Origin: Curtobacterium flaccumfaciens | Lineage (GTDB): Bacteria; Actinomycetota; Actinomycetes; Actinomycetales; Microbacteriaceae | DNA length: 64,000 bases | Direction: 5' to 3' | Assembly: GCF_013359815.1 (NCBI RefSeq) | Contig: NZ_JABMCF010000037.1 | Coordinates: 1-64,000 of the forward strand | Shown: piece after piece, positions 35,737-44,691 of the stretch | Numbering within the stretch: the first letter of the stretch is position 1 | How the letters are laid out: every line of letters starts with the position of its first letter | Translations under genes and position numbers: made by a program | The notes under the pieces: model-generated | Database searches by the model: none | What the model saw: only the letters and a program-made list of their open reading frames with translations | Told to the model about the DNA's origin: nothing

Positions 35737-35815
35737 CCTCCGACCCCACGACGACCGACCCGACCCCGCCGCCGCGGCTCCGGGGGCCTTCGACACCGCC
35801 GCGATCCGGGTGGTC

Positions 35816-36829
35816 ATGCAGTCGACCGACAAGCCCCGGGTGGCCGTGATCGGTGCCGGCAGCTGGGGTACCACGTTCGCGAAGGTGCTGGCCGAGGGCG
35901 GTGCCTCCACCGTGGTGTGGGCACGACGCCCCGAGGTCGCCCGCGAGATCACCGAGACCAAGCGCAACTCGGACTACCTGCCCGGCATCAACCTGCCCCG
36001 CACCCTGACCGCGTCGACGTCCCTCGAGCGCGTGCTCGACGGCGCCTCGCAGGTGTACGTCTCGGTGCCCTCGCAGACCCTGCGCTCCAACCTCGCCGCG
36101 ATCCGCGAGCTGCTGCCGGCCGACGTGCCGGTCGTCAGCCTGATGAAGGGCGTCGAGAAGAGCACGGGCCTGCGGATGAGCGAGGTCCTGCTGCAGGGCC
36201 TCGGCATCGACCAGGACCGCATCGCCGTGGCCAGCGGCCCGAACCTGGCGCTCGAGATCGCCCGTCGGCAGCCGACCGCCGCCGTGGTGTCGTCGTCCTC
36301 GTTGGAGACCGCCACCGACGTCGCCGCCGTCGCGACGAACCCGTACTTCCGGTCGTTCATCAACACCGACGTCATCGGTACCGAGTTCGGCGGCGTGCTG
36401 AAGAACCTCATCGCCGTCGCGATCGGCATCGTCGACGGGGTCGGCTACGGCGAGAACACCAAGGCCTCGATCATCACGCGCGGCCTCGCCGAGATGACCG
36501 ACTTCGCGGTGTCGCTCGGCGCGCAGTCGTCCACGCTGTCCGGGCTCGCGGGCCTCGGCGACCTCATCGCCACGTGCCAGTCGCCGCTGTCGCGGAACAA
36601 CACCGCCGGGCGGTTGCTCGGCCAGGGCTACCGGTTCGACGAGGTCGTCCGCCAGATGAACCAGACGGCGGAGGGGCTGGCCTCGGTCGCCCCGATCCTC
36701 GAGCTGGCCGCGGCGAACGGCGTCGACATGCCCATCGTCAGCCAGGTCGGCGAGGTCCTCGCCGGTAGGCTCGATCCGCGCAACATCGCGCCGCACCTCA
36801 CCGAGACCGACGAGCCGCAGGGCGAGTGA
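35816..36829 (+). CDS. gpsA: Glycerol-3-phosphate dehydrogenase [NAD(P)+]
   Basis: Makes glycerol-3-phosphate for phospholipids from dihydroxyacetone phosphate. 337 aa from ATG 35816, the usual family length. NAD-binding RVAVIGAGSWGTTFAKVLA, then KGVEKSTGLRMSE, SGPNLALEIA, the catalytic-Lys region GGVLKNLIAVAIGIVDG, and LAGLGDLIATC. An in-frame TTG at 35729 overlapping the plsC stop has a good Shine-Dalgarno (AAGGAG, 10 nt upstream) and would add 29 residues; this could be the true start. The stop overlaps a GTG in the ddl frame. Confidence 0.95.
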   Translation: MQSTDKPRVAVIGAGSWGTTFAKVLAEGGASTVVWARRPEVAREITETKRNSDYLPGINLPRTLTASTSLERVLDGASQVYVSVPSQTLRSNLAAIRELLPADVPVVSLMKGVEKSTGLRMSEVLLQGLGIDQDRIAVASGPNLALEIARRQPTAAVVSSSSLETATDVAAVATNPYFRSFINTDVIGTEFGGVLKNLIAVAIGIVDGVGYGENTKASIITRGLAEMTDFAVSLGAQSSTLSGLAGLGDLIATCQSPLSRNNTAGRLLGQGYRFDEVVRQMNQTAEGLASVAPILELAAANGVDMPIVSQVGEVLAGRLDPRNIAPHLTETDEPQGE

Positions 36830-36888
36830 CCGGTCCCGCACCGAGTCACGAAGGGACTCCCGTGCCCACGATCCCCGAGGGAACCCCC

Positions 36889-37971
36889 ATGCCCAGGACA
36901 ACCGTCGCCGTGCTCTTCGGCGGTCGCTCGAGCGAGCACGAGATCAGCTGCGTGACCGCCGGCGGCATCATGGACGTCGTCGACCGGGCCGAGTACGACC
37001 TCGTGCCGATCGGGATCACCCAGGACGGTGCCTTCACGCTGCAGTCGGACGACCCGGGGCAGTGGACGATCCGCGACGGCGCGCTGCCGACGGTGCCCGA
37101 CAACGGCACGCGGATCGCGTTCCCGACCTCGCCGGCCACCAACGAACTCGTCGTGTCCCACCCCGACGGCACGGTCACCGCGATCCCGGTCGACGTGGTG
37201 TTCCCGATCCTGCACGGCCCCTTCGGCGAGGACGGCACGATCCAGGGCCTGCTCGAGATCGCCGGGCTGCCGTACGTCGGCGACGGCGTGCTCGCGAGCG
37301 CCCTGGCGATGGACAAGCACGTCGCCAAGGCCGTGCTCGAGCACGCCGGGCTGCGGGTCGCACCGTGGACCACGGTGCTCCGTCGGCAGTGGGCGGCCGA
37401 CCCGGTGGACGTCGCCGAGACGATCGCCGCCCACGGCTGGCCGCTGTTCGTCAAGCCGGCCCGCGCCGGGTCGAGCATGGGCGTCTCGCGCGTCGACGAG
37501 CCCTCGCAGCTGGGTGCCGCCATGGACCTGGCGTTCGAGCACGACTCCAAGGTGATCGTCGAGCCCCGTGTGGTCGGCCGCGAGGTCGAGGTCGCCGTGC
37601 TCGAGGGCCGTGACGGTGTGCCGCGCACGAGCCTGCCGGGCGAGATCGTGGTGGCCGAGGACGGCTTCTACGACTTCGCCTCGAAGTACCTGGGCGGCGA
37701 CGAGTCGCTGCTCTGCCCGGCACCGCTGACCGAGGAGCAGACCGACGAGATCCGCTCCATCGGAGCCCGCGCGTTCGAGGCCATCGGTGGTTCGGGGCTC
37801 GCCCGTGTCGACTGCTTCCTGACCGACGACGGTTTCGTCGTGAACGAGGTCAACACGATGCCGGGCTTCACGCCGCTGTCGATGTACCCGCGCTGCTGGG
37901 CGGCGTCGGGGGTTTCCTACGGCGAGCTGATCACGGAGCTCATCGAGCTGGGTCGCGCCGCCGTCCGCTGA
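36889..37971 (+). CDS. ddl: D-alanine--D-alanine ligase
   Basis: Joins two D-Ala for the peptidoglycan stem peptide, with ATP (360 aa). VAVLFGGRSSEHEIS at the start, VFPILHGPFGEDGTIQG, KPARAGSSMGVSRV (ATP loop) and VNEVNTMPGFTPLSMYP (metal ligands) are intact, so it is a dipeptide-forming ATP-grasp ligase. ATG 36889 is preferred because GAGGGA lies 6 nt upstream and the domain starts within 4 residues. A GTG at 36826, overlapping the gpsA stop by 4 nt, would add 21 residues. Last gene of the leuC-ddl run. Confidence 0.96.
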   Translation: MPRTTVAVLFGGRSSEHEISCVTAGGIMDVVDRAEYDLVPIGITQDGAFTLQSDDPGQWTIRDGALPTVPDNGTRIAFPTSPATNELVVSHPDGTVTAIPVDVVFPILHGPFGEDGTIQGLLEIAGLPYVGDGVLASALAMDKHVAKAVLEHAGLRVAPWTTVLRRQWAADPVDVAETIAAHGWPLFVKPARAGSSMGVSRVDEPSQLGAAMDLAFEHDSKVIVEPRVVGREVEVAVLEGRDGVPRTSLPGEIVVAEDGFYDFASKYLGGDESLLCPAPLTEEQTDEIRSIGARAFEAIGGSGLARVDCFLTDDGFVVNEVNTMPGFTPLSMYPRCWAASGVSYGELITELIELGRAAVR

Positions 37972-38074
37972 CCAGTTCGGTCAGCCCTGCACGTCGGCGG
38001 GGTCGAGGCACTGGTTGGGTTTGCGCTGCCCCGTCCGCTGGGTCAGCCCTGCACGTCGTCAGGGTCGAGGCACT
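37961..38074. repeat. Imperfect tandem duplication at the ddl / lipoprotein gene junction
   Basis: CCGTCCGCTG followed by GGTCAGCCCTGCACGTCG and GGGTCGAGGCACT occurs at 37961-38012 and again at 38031-38074. The second copy holds the true 3' end of the DUF3515 gene and the first a decayed one. It lies between convergent genes. Confidence 0.75.
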
Positions 38075-38528
38075 CGTGCCCGTCCTTCGGCAGTGACGAC
38101 ACGGCGTCGGACAGCTCCTGCACGACCGATGACGTGGTCTTCGTCGAGTCGACCACGACCTGCACGGCCGGTGACCGACCGAACGTCGTGTAGACGACCT
38201 GGTCGCCGCGGTCGTCGCGGATCCAGTCGACGCCGCCCTGCGAGAAGCACGGCAGGTCGGACACGGTGGGGACGGCGACACCGCAGTGGTAGATCGCCAC
38301 CTCGGGGTCGCCCCAGGCCGCTGTGGCCTGCGCGTTCGTGTTCCGCAGGTCGAACTTCGAGTCGACGGTCGCGGGCAGTCGGACCTGCACGGCCGCGCAC
38401 GCCGCTGCGTTGGCCGACGGGGCGGCGGACATCGACACGGCGTTCGTGCACCCGGTCAGCCCGGCGGCGAGGGTGATCACGGCCCCCACGATCGCGAGGG
38501 TCCGAGGGGTGCGGCGCGCGGTGTCCAT
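38043..38528 (-). CDS. DUF3515-type lipoprotein
   Basis: A 161-aa exported lipoprotein of unknown function. The signal peptide LAIVGAVITLAAGLTGC places the lipid on Cys27. The mature part has CAAVQVRLPATV near its start, a WGDPEVAIYHCGV block, then VDWI and GDQVVYTTFGRSPAVQV, which match the DUF3515 family of actinobacteria. These genes are often found next to thiL and rsmD/recG, as here. ATG 38528 follows TAGCCT by 8 nt. Its -10 overlaps that of the divergent thiL gene. Confidence 0.85.
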   Translation of the reverse strand: MDTARRTPRTLAIVGAVITLAAGLTGCTNAVSMSAAPSANAAACAAVQVRLPATVDSKFDLRNTNAQATAAWGDPEVAIYHCGVAVPTVSDLPCFSQGGVDWIRDDRGDQVVYTTFGRSPAVQVVVDSTKTTSSVVQELSDAVSSLPKDGHECLDPDDVQG

Positions 38529-38536
38529 CGCCGTCC

Positions 38537-38546
38537 AGGCTACCGT
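38537..38546. promoter_or_regulatory. Overlapping divergent -10 elements of the lipoprotein and thiL genes
   Basis: Minus-strand TAGCCT (38537-38542) and plus-strand TACCGT (38541-38546) share two bases. The start codons lie 8 and 6 nt away. Polymerase can use only one at a time, so the genes may be expressed alternately. Confidence 0.5.
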
Positions 38547-38552
38547 TCTCGT

Positions 38553-39548
38553 GTGGATGCGACGGACGACGCCTGGGCCGGACCGACGGTGGGGGAGCTC
38601 GGCGAACTCGTCGTCCTCGACCGGATCACGAGCCGTCTGCCCGTGGGCACGCCGATCCTCGGCCCCGGTGACGACTGCGCCGTCGTCGCCGCTCCGGACG
38701 GCCGGTTCGTCGTCACGACCGACATGATGGTGCACGGTCCGGACTTCCGGTGGGCGTGGTCGTCGCCGACGGACATCGGGTGGAAGGCGGCCGCCACGAA
38801 CCTCTCCGACGTCGCCGCGATGGGTGCCGTGCCGAGCGGCCTCGTGATCGCCCTCGCCGCGCCGCAGGACACCCCCGTCGCCGTCCTCGAGGGCATCGCC
38901 GACGGCTTCCGGCTCGCCGTCGACGCACTCGCGCCGGGGTGCGGGGTCGTCGGGGGAGACCTCTCCACGTCGGCGACGTTCACGGTGGCCGTCACCGCCT
39001 TCGGTGACCTGCTGGGCCGCGCGCCCGTGCTGCGGTCGGGCGCGGGCGTCGGTGACGTGCTCGCGGTGTCCGGCGAGCTCGGACGTGCCGCGCGCGGGCT
39101 GTCCCGGCTGTTCCGCGACGGCGTCGACGACCGGGGCGAGCCGGACCGCGCCGCGACGGTCGCGAGCGGCGCGGACGTCGACCCCGACGTCGGACGCCAG
39201 CGCCGCCCGGTGCCCCCGATCGCCGACGGGCCGCTCGCGGCCGGGGCCGGGGCCACCGCGATGCTCGACCTGTCCGACGGCCTGGCGATCGACGCCGGTC
39301 GGCTCGCCCGTGCCAGCCGGGTGACGCTCGAACTCGATGCCGCCACCGACCTCGACGAGGTCGCGCTGCACGGTGGCGAAGACCACGGACTGCTCGCCAC
39401 GTTCCCGGCCGACGCGGTCCTGCCCGGGGGCTTCCGGCGCATCGGTGTCGTGCGGGAGCGCGGCGACGCGGACCTGCTGCGCGCCGGTGCCGCGGTGCCG
39501 ACGACCGGCTGGGACCCCTACGCCGACTGGGACGGTGCCGCCGGCTGA
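38553..39548 (+). CDS. thiL: Thiamine-monophosphate kinase
   Basis: Final step of thiamine diphosphate synthesis (331 aa, AIRS/PurM-like fold). GPGDDCAVVAAPDG, TTDMMVHGPDFRWAW, GWKAAATNLSDVAAMGAVP, GGDLSTS and DLSDGLAIDAGRLAR are all family signatures with the Asp metal ligands. GTG 38553 is chosen from the -10 hexamer 6 nt upstream (leaderless) and the conserved VGELGELVVLDRI after about 11 residues. It is convergent with rsmD, with a shared inverted repeat at the ends. Confidence 0.93.
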   Translation: MDATDDAWAGPTVGELGELVVLDRITSRLPVGTPILGPGDDCAVVAAPDGRFVVTTDMMVHGPDFRWAWSSPTDIGWKAAATNLSDVAAMGAVPSGLVIALAAPQDTPVAVLEGIADGFRLAVDALAPGCGVVGGDLSTSATFTVAVTAFGDLLGRAPVLRSGAGVGDVLAVSGELGRAARGLSRLFRDGVDDRGEPDRAATVASGADVDPDVGRQRRPVPPIADGPLAAGAGATAMLDLSDGLAIDAGRLARASRVTLELDAATDLDEVALHGGEDHGLLATFPADAVLPGGFRRIGVVRERGDADLLRAGAAVPTTGWDPYADWDGAAG

Positions 39549-39587
39549 CCCGGCTGACCCGGCTTACCGGCTGCCTCAGCCGGCGGC
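39537..39587. terminator. Bidirectional terminator formed by the 3' ends of thiL and rsmD
   Basis: GCCGCCGGCTGA (39537-39548) and TCAGCCGGCGGC (39576-39587) are exact complements. Each arm includes one gene's stop codon, so both proteins end in Ala-Ala-Gly. Confidence 0.65.
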
Positions 39588-40136
39588 GACGGCCTCCCAC
39601 GCGACGGTCTCGCCGTAGCTGCGCTTGCTGAACGGCGCGAGCCCCGCCGGCCAGGTGGGCTCAGGGGAGCGCTTGCTCCGCTCCACCACCACGACGGCAT
39701 CCGGCGTCAGCTTCGGCGCCAGGGCCTCGAGCACCTCGGCGAGCTCGTGCTCGGTGACGTCGTAGGGCGGGTCGATGAACACCAGGTCGAAGGTACGGAC
39801 GGTCCCGCGCAGGTACCCGAGCACCGGCTGCGGCTGCACGTCGATCCGGACGCCCGGCACCCGCTGCTGCACGGCCTTCGCGTTCGCCCGGCAGGCCTGC
39901 GCGGCGGCGGACGCCCGGTCGACCAGGACCACCTCGGCCGCACCGCGGGACGCCGCCTCGAGCCCGAGCGCGCCCGTGCCCGCGTACAGGTCGGCCACCG
40001 ACGTGGCCTCGACGAGCCCCCGTGCCTCGAGCGACGAGAACAGCGCCTCGCGCACGCGGTCGCTCGTCGGGCGGGTGCCGGACTTCGGCACCCGGAGCGT
40101 CAGGGAGCCGGCGGCGCCGGCGATGATGCGGGTCAT
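39576..40136 (-). CDS. rsmD: 16S rRNA (guanine(966)-N(2))-methyltransferase RsmD
   Basis: A 186-aa SAM-dependent methyltransferase that modifies G966 in 16S rRNA. MTRIIAGAAGSLTL start, DLYAGTGALGLEAASRGA (SAM site) and FIDPPYDV (the (D/N)PPY catalytic motif) are present. ATG 40136 lies 6 nt after the minus-strand hexamer TACGGT, so the transcript is leaderless. Divergent from recG, which has the same promoter layout. Confidence 0.94.
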   Translation of the reverse strand: MTRIIAGAAGSLTLRVPKSGTRPTSDRVREALFSSLEARGLVEATSVADLYAGTGALGLEAASRGAAEVVLVDRASAAAQACRANAKAVQQRVPGVRIDVQPQPVLGYLRGTVRTFDLVFIDPPYDVTEHELAEVLEALAPKLTPDAVVVVERSKRSPEPTWPAGLAPFSKRSYGETVAWEAVAAG

Positions 40137-40142
40137 GCAGCC

Positions 40143-40148
40143 ACCGTA
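40143..40148 (-). promoter_or_regulatory. -10 element (TACGGT) of rsmD
   Basis: 6 nt before the ATG; leaderless start expected. Confidence 0.5.
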
Positions 40149-40221
40149 TCGGCCCGACGGGTGCGGTCCGGTGTTCTCCACAGGCCGCTCGGGAGGCACG
40201 GGTGGGGTCGGTCGTGCCCGG

Positions 40222-40227
40222 TACCGT
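40222..40227 (+). promoter_or_regulatory. -10 element (TACCGT) of recG
   Basis: 6 nt before GTG 40234; leaderless start expected. Confidence 0.5.
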
Positions 40228-40233
40228 TGGAGC

Positions 40234-42462
40234 GTGGTCACCTCCGGAACCCCCGCTGCGCCGGCCGCGCCCGACCTCGGTCCGGCGCCGCTCGACGCGC
40301 GGCTCGCGAACGTGCTCGGCGGTCGGACGGCGACCGCGATCGAGAAGGCCTTCGGCTACCGCACGGTGGGGGAGTTCCTCGAGCACGCGCCCCGCCGCTA
40401 CGCCGAGCGTGGGGCACTGACCGCCCTCGACTCGCTCGCGATCGGCGAACCGGTCACCATCGTGGCCGAGGTGGTCGACGTCCGTGAACGCACCATGCGC
40501 GCGCGCCGCGGCTCGATCCTCGAAGCGAAGATCGGCGACGGCAAGGGCCTGCTCACCCTCACGTTCTTCAACCAGGGGTGGCGCACGAAGGACCTCGTCC
40601 CCGGCGCGCGGGGCATCTTCTCCGGCAAGGTCAGCGACTACCGGGGTGCCCGGCAGCTCGCCCACCCCGACTACGAGCTGTTCGACCCCGACGACCCCCG
40701 CGCCACGGCGGAGCCCGGTTCCGACGAAGCGATCCGGTGGTCGCGCCAGCCGATCCCGATCTACCCGGCGACGGCCTCGCTCACGTCCTGGCAGATCGCG
40801 AAGTCCATCGGGATCGTCCTCGACACCCTGCCGGACCTGCCCGACCCGGTGCCGGCGTCCGCGCGGTCCCGGCTCGACCTCGTGCCGTTCCGCCGTGCCC
40901 TCGAGCTGCTGCACCGCCCCGAGAAGGTCGCGGACTTCAAGCGCGCGCAGGACGCCCTGCGCTACCGCGAGGCGTTCGTGCTGCAGACCGCCCTGGTGCA
41001 GCGCCGGATCGCGGCCCGTCGCACCGCTGCCACCCCGCGTGTGGCCGCCCCCGGTGGCATCCTCGAGCGCTTCGACGCCACCCTGCCCTTCACGCTGACG
41101 GACGACCAGCGGGCCGTCGGTGCCGACATCGACCAGGACCTCGCCCGCACCTGGCCCATGCACCGGTTGGTCCAGGGCGAGGTCGGGTCCGGTAAGACCC
41201 TCGTGGCGATCCGGGCGATGCTCACGGTGGCCGAGTCAGGCGGCCAGTCCGCGCTCATCGCCCCGACCGAGGTGCTGGCTGCCCAGCACCTGCGCTCCAT
41301 CGTGAAGTTCCTCGGTCCGGACCTGGCCGCCGAGCTCCGACCGGTGATCCTGACCGGGTCGCAGTCCACCGACGAACGTCGCCGTGCCTTGCTCGCGGCG
41401 GTGTCGGGCAGCTCACGGCTGGTCGTCGGCACCCACGCGCTCCTGGGCGACCGGGTGGACTTCGCCGAGCTGGGGCTCGTGGTGGTCGACGAACAGCACC
41501 GCTTCGGTGTCGAGCAGCGCGAGGCCCTCCGCACCAAGGGCACGACCCCGCCGCACGTGCTCGTGCTCACCGCGACGCCGATCCCGCGCACCGTCGCGAT
41601 GACGGTGTTCGGCGACCTCGACGTCTCGACCATCACGGGCATGCCGTCGGGGCGCGCCGGCGTCGAGACCTTCACGGTCCCGCTGGCGGAGCACCCCGGG
41701 TGGGAACCCCGGATCTGGTCCCGCATGGCCGAGGAACTGGCTAAGGGCCGCCAGGCGTTCGTCGTCTGCCCGGCCATCGACGACGCCCACACCGAGGACG
41801 ACGGCGAGCCGGAGCCGGCCGAGGGCGAGGACGACACCCCGAAGCGTGCCCCGGCGACCGTGCTCGCCACCGCCGAGCGGATGCGCACCATGCCCGTGCT
41901 CGAAGGGCGCTCGATCGCGGTCCTGCACGGCCGGATGACCGCCGACGAGAAGGACCGCGTGATGACCTCCTTCGCCGCTGGCGACCTCGACGTGGTCGTG
42001 GCGACCACCGTGATCGAGGTCGGCGTCGACGTGCCGAACGCGGCGATGATGGCCGTCCTCGACGCCGACCGGTTCGGGGTCTCGCAGCTCCACCAGCTGC
42101 GCGGTCGCATCGGCCGCGGGCAGTGGGCCGGTGTCTGCCTGCTCGTCACCACGGCCGAGCTCGAGACGACCTCGCGCGAGCGCGTGGACGCCGTGGCCGC
42201 CTCGGACGACGGGTTCGAGCTCGCCCGGGTCGACCTCGAGCTCCGGCGCGAGGGCGACGTCCTGGGTGAACGGCAGTCCGGTGGGCGGTCCTCGCTCAAC
42301 CTGCTCCGGGTGGTCGAGCACGCCGACCTCATCGTCGACGCGCGGGAAGAAGCGGAGCGCGTGCTCGAACCCGATCCCGAGCTCGAGGGGTCCCCGGCCC
42401 TCCGCGACGCCCTCGCCCGGCGTCTCGACGAGTCCGACGCGGCGTTCCTCGGCAAGAACTGA
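40234..42462 (+). CDS. recG: ATP-dependent DNA helicase RecG
   Basis: A 742-aa helicase that remodels stalled forks and Holliday junctions. An N-terminal wedge/OB domain ([17 protein letters not shown]) is followed by helicase motifs: [12 protein letters not shown] (Walker A, Lys321), [10 protein letters not shown] (DEQH box), [21 protein letters not shown] and QLRGRIGRG (motif VI). An acidic insert ([14 protein letters not shown]) lies between motifs III and V. GTG 40234 is set by the leaderless promoter. coaD follows 38 nt after the stop with its own -10. Confidence 0.96.
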   Translation: MVTSGTPAAPAAPDLGPAPLDARLANVLGGRTATAIEKAFGYRTVGEFLEHAPRRYAERGALTALDSLAIGEPVTIVAEVVDVRERTMRARRGSILEAKIGDGKGLLTLTFFNQGWRTKDLVPGARGIFSGKVSDYRGARQLAHPDYELFDPDDPRATAEPGSDEAIRWSRQPIPIYPATASLTSWQIAKSIGIVLDTLPDLPDPVPASARSRLDLVPFRRALELLHRPEKVADFKRAQDALRYREAFVLQTALVQRRIAARRTAATPRVAAPGGILERFDATLPFTLTDDQRAVGADIDQDLARTWPMHRLVQGEVGSGKTLVAIRAMLTVAESGGQSALIAPTEVLAAQHLRSIVKFLGPDLAAELRPVILTGSQSTDERRRALLAAVSGSSRLVVGTHALLGDRVDFAELGLVVVDEQHRFGVEQREALRTKGTTPPHVLVLTATPIPRTVAMTVFGDLDVSTITGMPSGRAGVETFTVPLAEHPGWEPRIWSRMAEELAKGRQAFVVCPAIDDAHTEDDGEPEPAEGEDDTPKRAPATVLATAERMRTMPVLEGRSIAVLHGRMTADEKDRVMTSFAAGDLDVVVATTVIEVGVDVPNAAMMAVLDADRFGVSQLHQLRGRIGRGQWAGVCLLVTTAELETTSRERVDAVAASDDGFELARVDLELRREGDVLGERQSGGRSSLNLLRVVEHADLIVDAREEAERVLEPDPELEGSPALRDALARRLDESDAAFLGKN

Positions 42463-42487
42463 CCCCGGGGCACAGCCTCGAGGGCGG

Positions 42488-42493
42488 TATCGT
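42488..42493 (+). promoter_or_regulatory. -10 element (TATCGT) of coaD
   Basis: 7 nt before ATG 42501; leaderless start expected. Confidence 0.45.
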
Positions 42494-42500
42494 CGCTGCC

Positions 42501-42986
42501 ATGGCGCAGATCGCGGTGGTCCCCGGTTCCTTCGACCCCGTCACCCTCGGGCACCTCGACGTCATCGGCCGCGCGGCCGGGCTCTTCGACGAGGTGCACG
42601 TCCTCGTGGTGCACAACCCCGACAAGAAGCCGGCGATGTTCGAGGCGGTCGACCGGGTGCGGCTCATCAGGGACTCGCTGGTCGAGGTCGGCGCGCCTGC
42701 GACGGTCACGGTGGGCGAGTGGACGTCCGGGCTGCTGGTCGACTACTGCCGGCAGGTCGGGGCGAAGGTCCTGGTGAAGGGCGTGCGGTCCGGCGAGGAC
42801 GTCGCGTACGAGACGCCGATGGCCATCATGAACCGGCACCTGGCCGACGTCGAGACGGTGTTCCTGCTGCCCGAGGCGTCGCGGGCGCACGTGTCGAGCT
42901 CGCTGATCCGCCAGGTGTCGTCCCTCGGCGGTGACGTCACGCCCTACGTGCCGAAGACGGTCGCCGAAGCGCTCGCGGCCCGCTGA
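42501..42986 (+). CDS. coaD: Phosphopantetheine adenylyltransferase
   Basis: Fourth step of coenzyme A synthesis (161 aa, usual length). [15 protein letters not shown] carries the TxGH nucleotidyltransferase motif, and [15 protein letters not shown] is the C-terminal ISSTxIR-type motif. A leaderless start from TATCGT is likely. Intergenic 42987-43104 holds only the promoter of the next gene. Confidence 0.96.
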   Translation: MAQIAVVPGSFDPVTLGHLDVIGRAAGLFDEVHVLVVHNPDKKPAMFEAVDRVRLIRDSLVEVGAPATVTVGEWTSGLLVDYCRQVGAKVLVKGVRSGEDVAYETPMAIMNRHLADVETVFLLPEASRAHVSSSLIRQVSSLGGDVTPYVPKTVAEALAAR

Positions 42987-43090
42987 GCACACCCGCTGAG
43001 AACGCCCGCCCAGTCCGCCCAGCACGCGCACTGCGCCCCACCGCGTCCGGACACGCCTGTCCCCACCTCGACTCTCGGCCCCGATCGCGC

Positions 43091-43096
43091 TAGGCT
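43091..43096 (+). promoter_or_regulatory. -10 element (TAGGCT) of the DUF177-rpmF operon
   Basis: 8 nt before GTG 43105. Confidence 0.5.
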
Positions 43097-43104
43097 TGTC
43101 GATC

Positions 43105-43689
43105 GTGTCTTCCCCCGTGAACAGCCCCTACGCCCTGCGCGTGCGCGACCTCGCGCACCGGCCGGGTGAGATGCGCGAGCACTCGCTCGACATCGAGGTG
43201 CCCGACGCGATGGGGGCCGGTCTGATCGGCGTCCGACAGGGTGCCGAACTGCACATCGACGTCAAGCTCGAAGGCCTGCACGAGGGCGTCCTCGTGTCCG
43301 GACACGCTTCGGCCGACGCCACGGGGGAGTGCTCGCGCTGCCTCATCGACATCAGCGAACCGATCGAGGTCGATTTCGCCGAGCTGTTCGCGTATGATGC
43401 CTCGGAGGATTTCGACTTCTTCGTTCGCGATGACCACGTGGACACCGAACAGGTCGTTCGAGATGCGGTGGTGCTGTCGCTGCCGTTCCAGCCGGTCTGC
43501 CGACCGGACTGCCCAGGACTCGACCCGGTGACGGGCGAGCGTCTGGCCGACCTCGGCGAGCAGCCCGCTCGTCAGGTGCTGGATCCCCGCTGGGCAGCGC
43601 TCAGCGCGATCGAGCTCGACGACAGCACCGACGGTGACACCACCGCACCGAAGACCACCGAGGGCGAGGAGCGGGCCGAGACCGAGTAG
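43105..43689 (+). CDS. DUF177 (YceD) family protein
   Basis: A 194-aa cytoplasmic protein linked to large-subunit rRNA maturation in other species (family knowledge). The core region has CSRCL and CRPDCPGLD, two Cys pairs that may bind metal. The YceD-rpmF pair is widespread, and here rpmF, rnc and mutM follow. GTG 43105 is chosen because it lies 8 nt after TAGGCT; a TTG at 43096 would overlap the hexamer. Confidence 0.9.
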   Translation: MSSPVNSPYALRVRDLAHRPGEMREHSLDIEVPDAMGAGLIGVRQGAELHIDVKLEGLHEGVLVSGHASADATGECSRCLIDISEPIEVDFAELFAYDASEDFDFFVRDDHVDTEQVVRDAVVLSLPFQPVCRPDCPGLDPVTGERLADLGEQPARQVLDPRWAALSAIELDDSTDGDTTAPKTTEGEERAETE

Positions 43690-43744
43690 GTCCCGACACC
43701 GCCAGCCCCCGTACCGACCACCGACCAACCGAAAGAGATTCACC

Positions 43745-43948
43745 ATGGCCGTTCCCAAGCGCAAGCAGTCCCGTGCGAACACGCACGCCCGTCGTTCGCA
43801 GTGGAAGGCCACGCCGATCCAGCTCGTGAAGACGATCGAGAACGGTCAGGTCACCTACAGCCTCCCGCACCGCGCGAAGGTCGTCGAGGACTCGGCCGGC
43901 ACGCCCCTGTACATGGAGTACAAGGGCCGCAAGGTCGCCGACGTCTGA
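43745..43948 (+). CDS. rpmF: 50S ribosomal protein L32
   Basis: A 67-aa ribosomal protein starting [20 protein letters not shown], the invariant L32 N-terminus. The zinc-binding Cys pairs of many bacterial L32 proteins are absent, so this is the zinc-independent form common in actinobacteria. ATG 43745 is preceded by GAAAGAGA. Confidence 0.96.
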   Translation: MAVPKRKQSRANTHARRSQWKATPIQLVKTIENGQVTYSLPHRAKVVEDSAGTPLYMEYKGRKVADV

Positions 43949-43961
43949 TCGGACCGAACGC

Positions 43962-44687
43962 ATGACGACAACGTCCGGCGCTGCGGGGTCTCGCCCCGCG
44001 GGGCCGGACGTCGTTCGTCTGCAGGGCATCCTCGGGGCCGACATCGACCTCGAGCTGCTCCAGCTCGCCCTGACGCACCGCTCCTACGCCTACGAGCACG
44101 GGGGCATCAAGCACAACGAGCGCCTCGAGTTCCTCGGGGACTCGATCCTCGGCCAGGCCGTGACTGTGAAGCTCTACCGGTCGTTCCCCGACCTCGACGA
44201 GGGTGACCTCGCCAAGCGTCGAGCGAGCCTGGTGTCGACCGTGGCGCTGGCCGAGATCGCCCGGATGATCGGGCTCGGCCGCTACCTGCGCCTCGGCAAG
44301 GGCGAGGAACAGACCGGCGGGCGCGACAAGTCGTCGATCCTGGCCGACACCGTCGAAGCCGTCATCGGCGCGACGTACCTGTCGGCAGGCCCCGACCCGG
44401 CCACCGAGCTCGTGCTCCGCCTGGTCGAACCGCTCATGATCGACCCGGACCGCTTCGGCGCCGCGATGGACCCGAAGACGAGCCTGCAGGAGCTCGCCTC
44501 GAGCCGCTCGCTCGGCAACCCGGCGTACCGCGTCACCGAGACCGGCCCGGACCACGACAAGACCTTCATGGCGACGGTCGTCCTGCAGGGCGAGGACATC
44601 GCCACCGGCACCGGGTCGAGCAAGAAGGCCGCCGAGATGGCCGCCGCGCTCGACGCCTGGACCCGGCTGTCCGGCCGAGCGGCCTGA
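43962..44687 (+). CDS. rnc: Ribonuclease III
   Basis: A 241-aa double-strand RNA endonuclease for rRNA and mRNA processing. The signature HNERLEFLGDSILG contains the catalytic acidic residues, with DTVEAVIGA later. The C-terminal dsRNA-binding domain has GSSKKAAEMAAALDAW. Starts 13 nt after rpmF. mutM starts 4 nt after its stop. Confidence 0.96.
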   Translation: MTTTSGAAGSRPAGPDVVRLQGILGADIDLELLQLALTHRSYAYEHGGIKHNERLEFLGDSILGQAVTVKLYRSFPDLDEGDLAKRRASLVSTVALAEIARMIGLGRYLRLGKGEEQTGGRDKSSILADTVEAVIGATYLSAGPDPATELVLRLVEPLMIDPDRFGAAMDPKTSLQELASSRSLGNPAYRVTETGPDHDKTFMATVVLQGEDIATGTGSSKKAAEMAAALDAWTRLSGRAA

Positions 44688-44691
44688 CCGC

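Noticed and set aside
36826..36888. ddl start at GTG 36826
   Set aside because: Possible because it overlaps the gpsA stop, but the better ribosome binding site and the family N-terminus favour ATG 36889.
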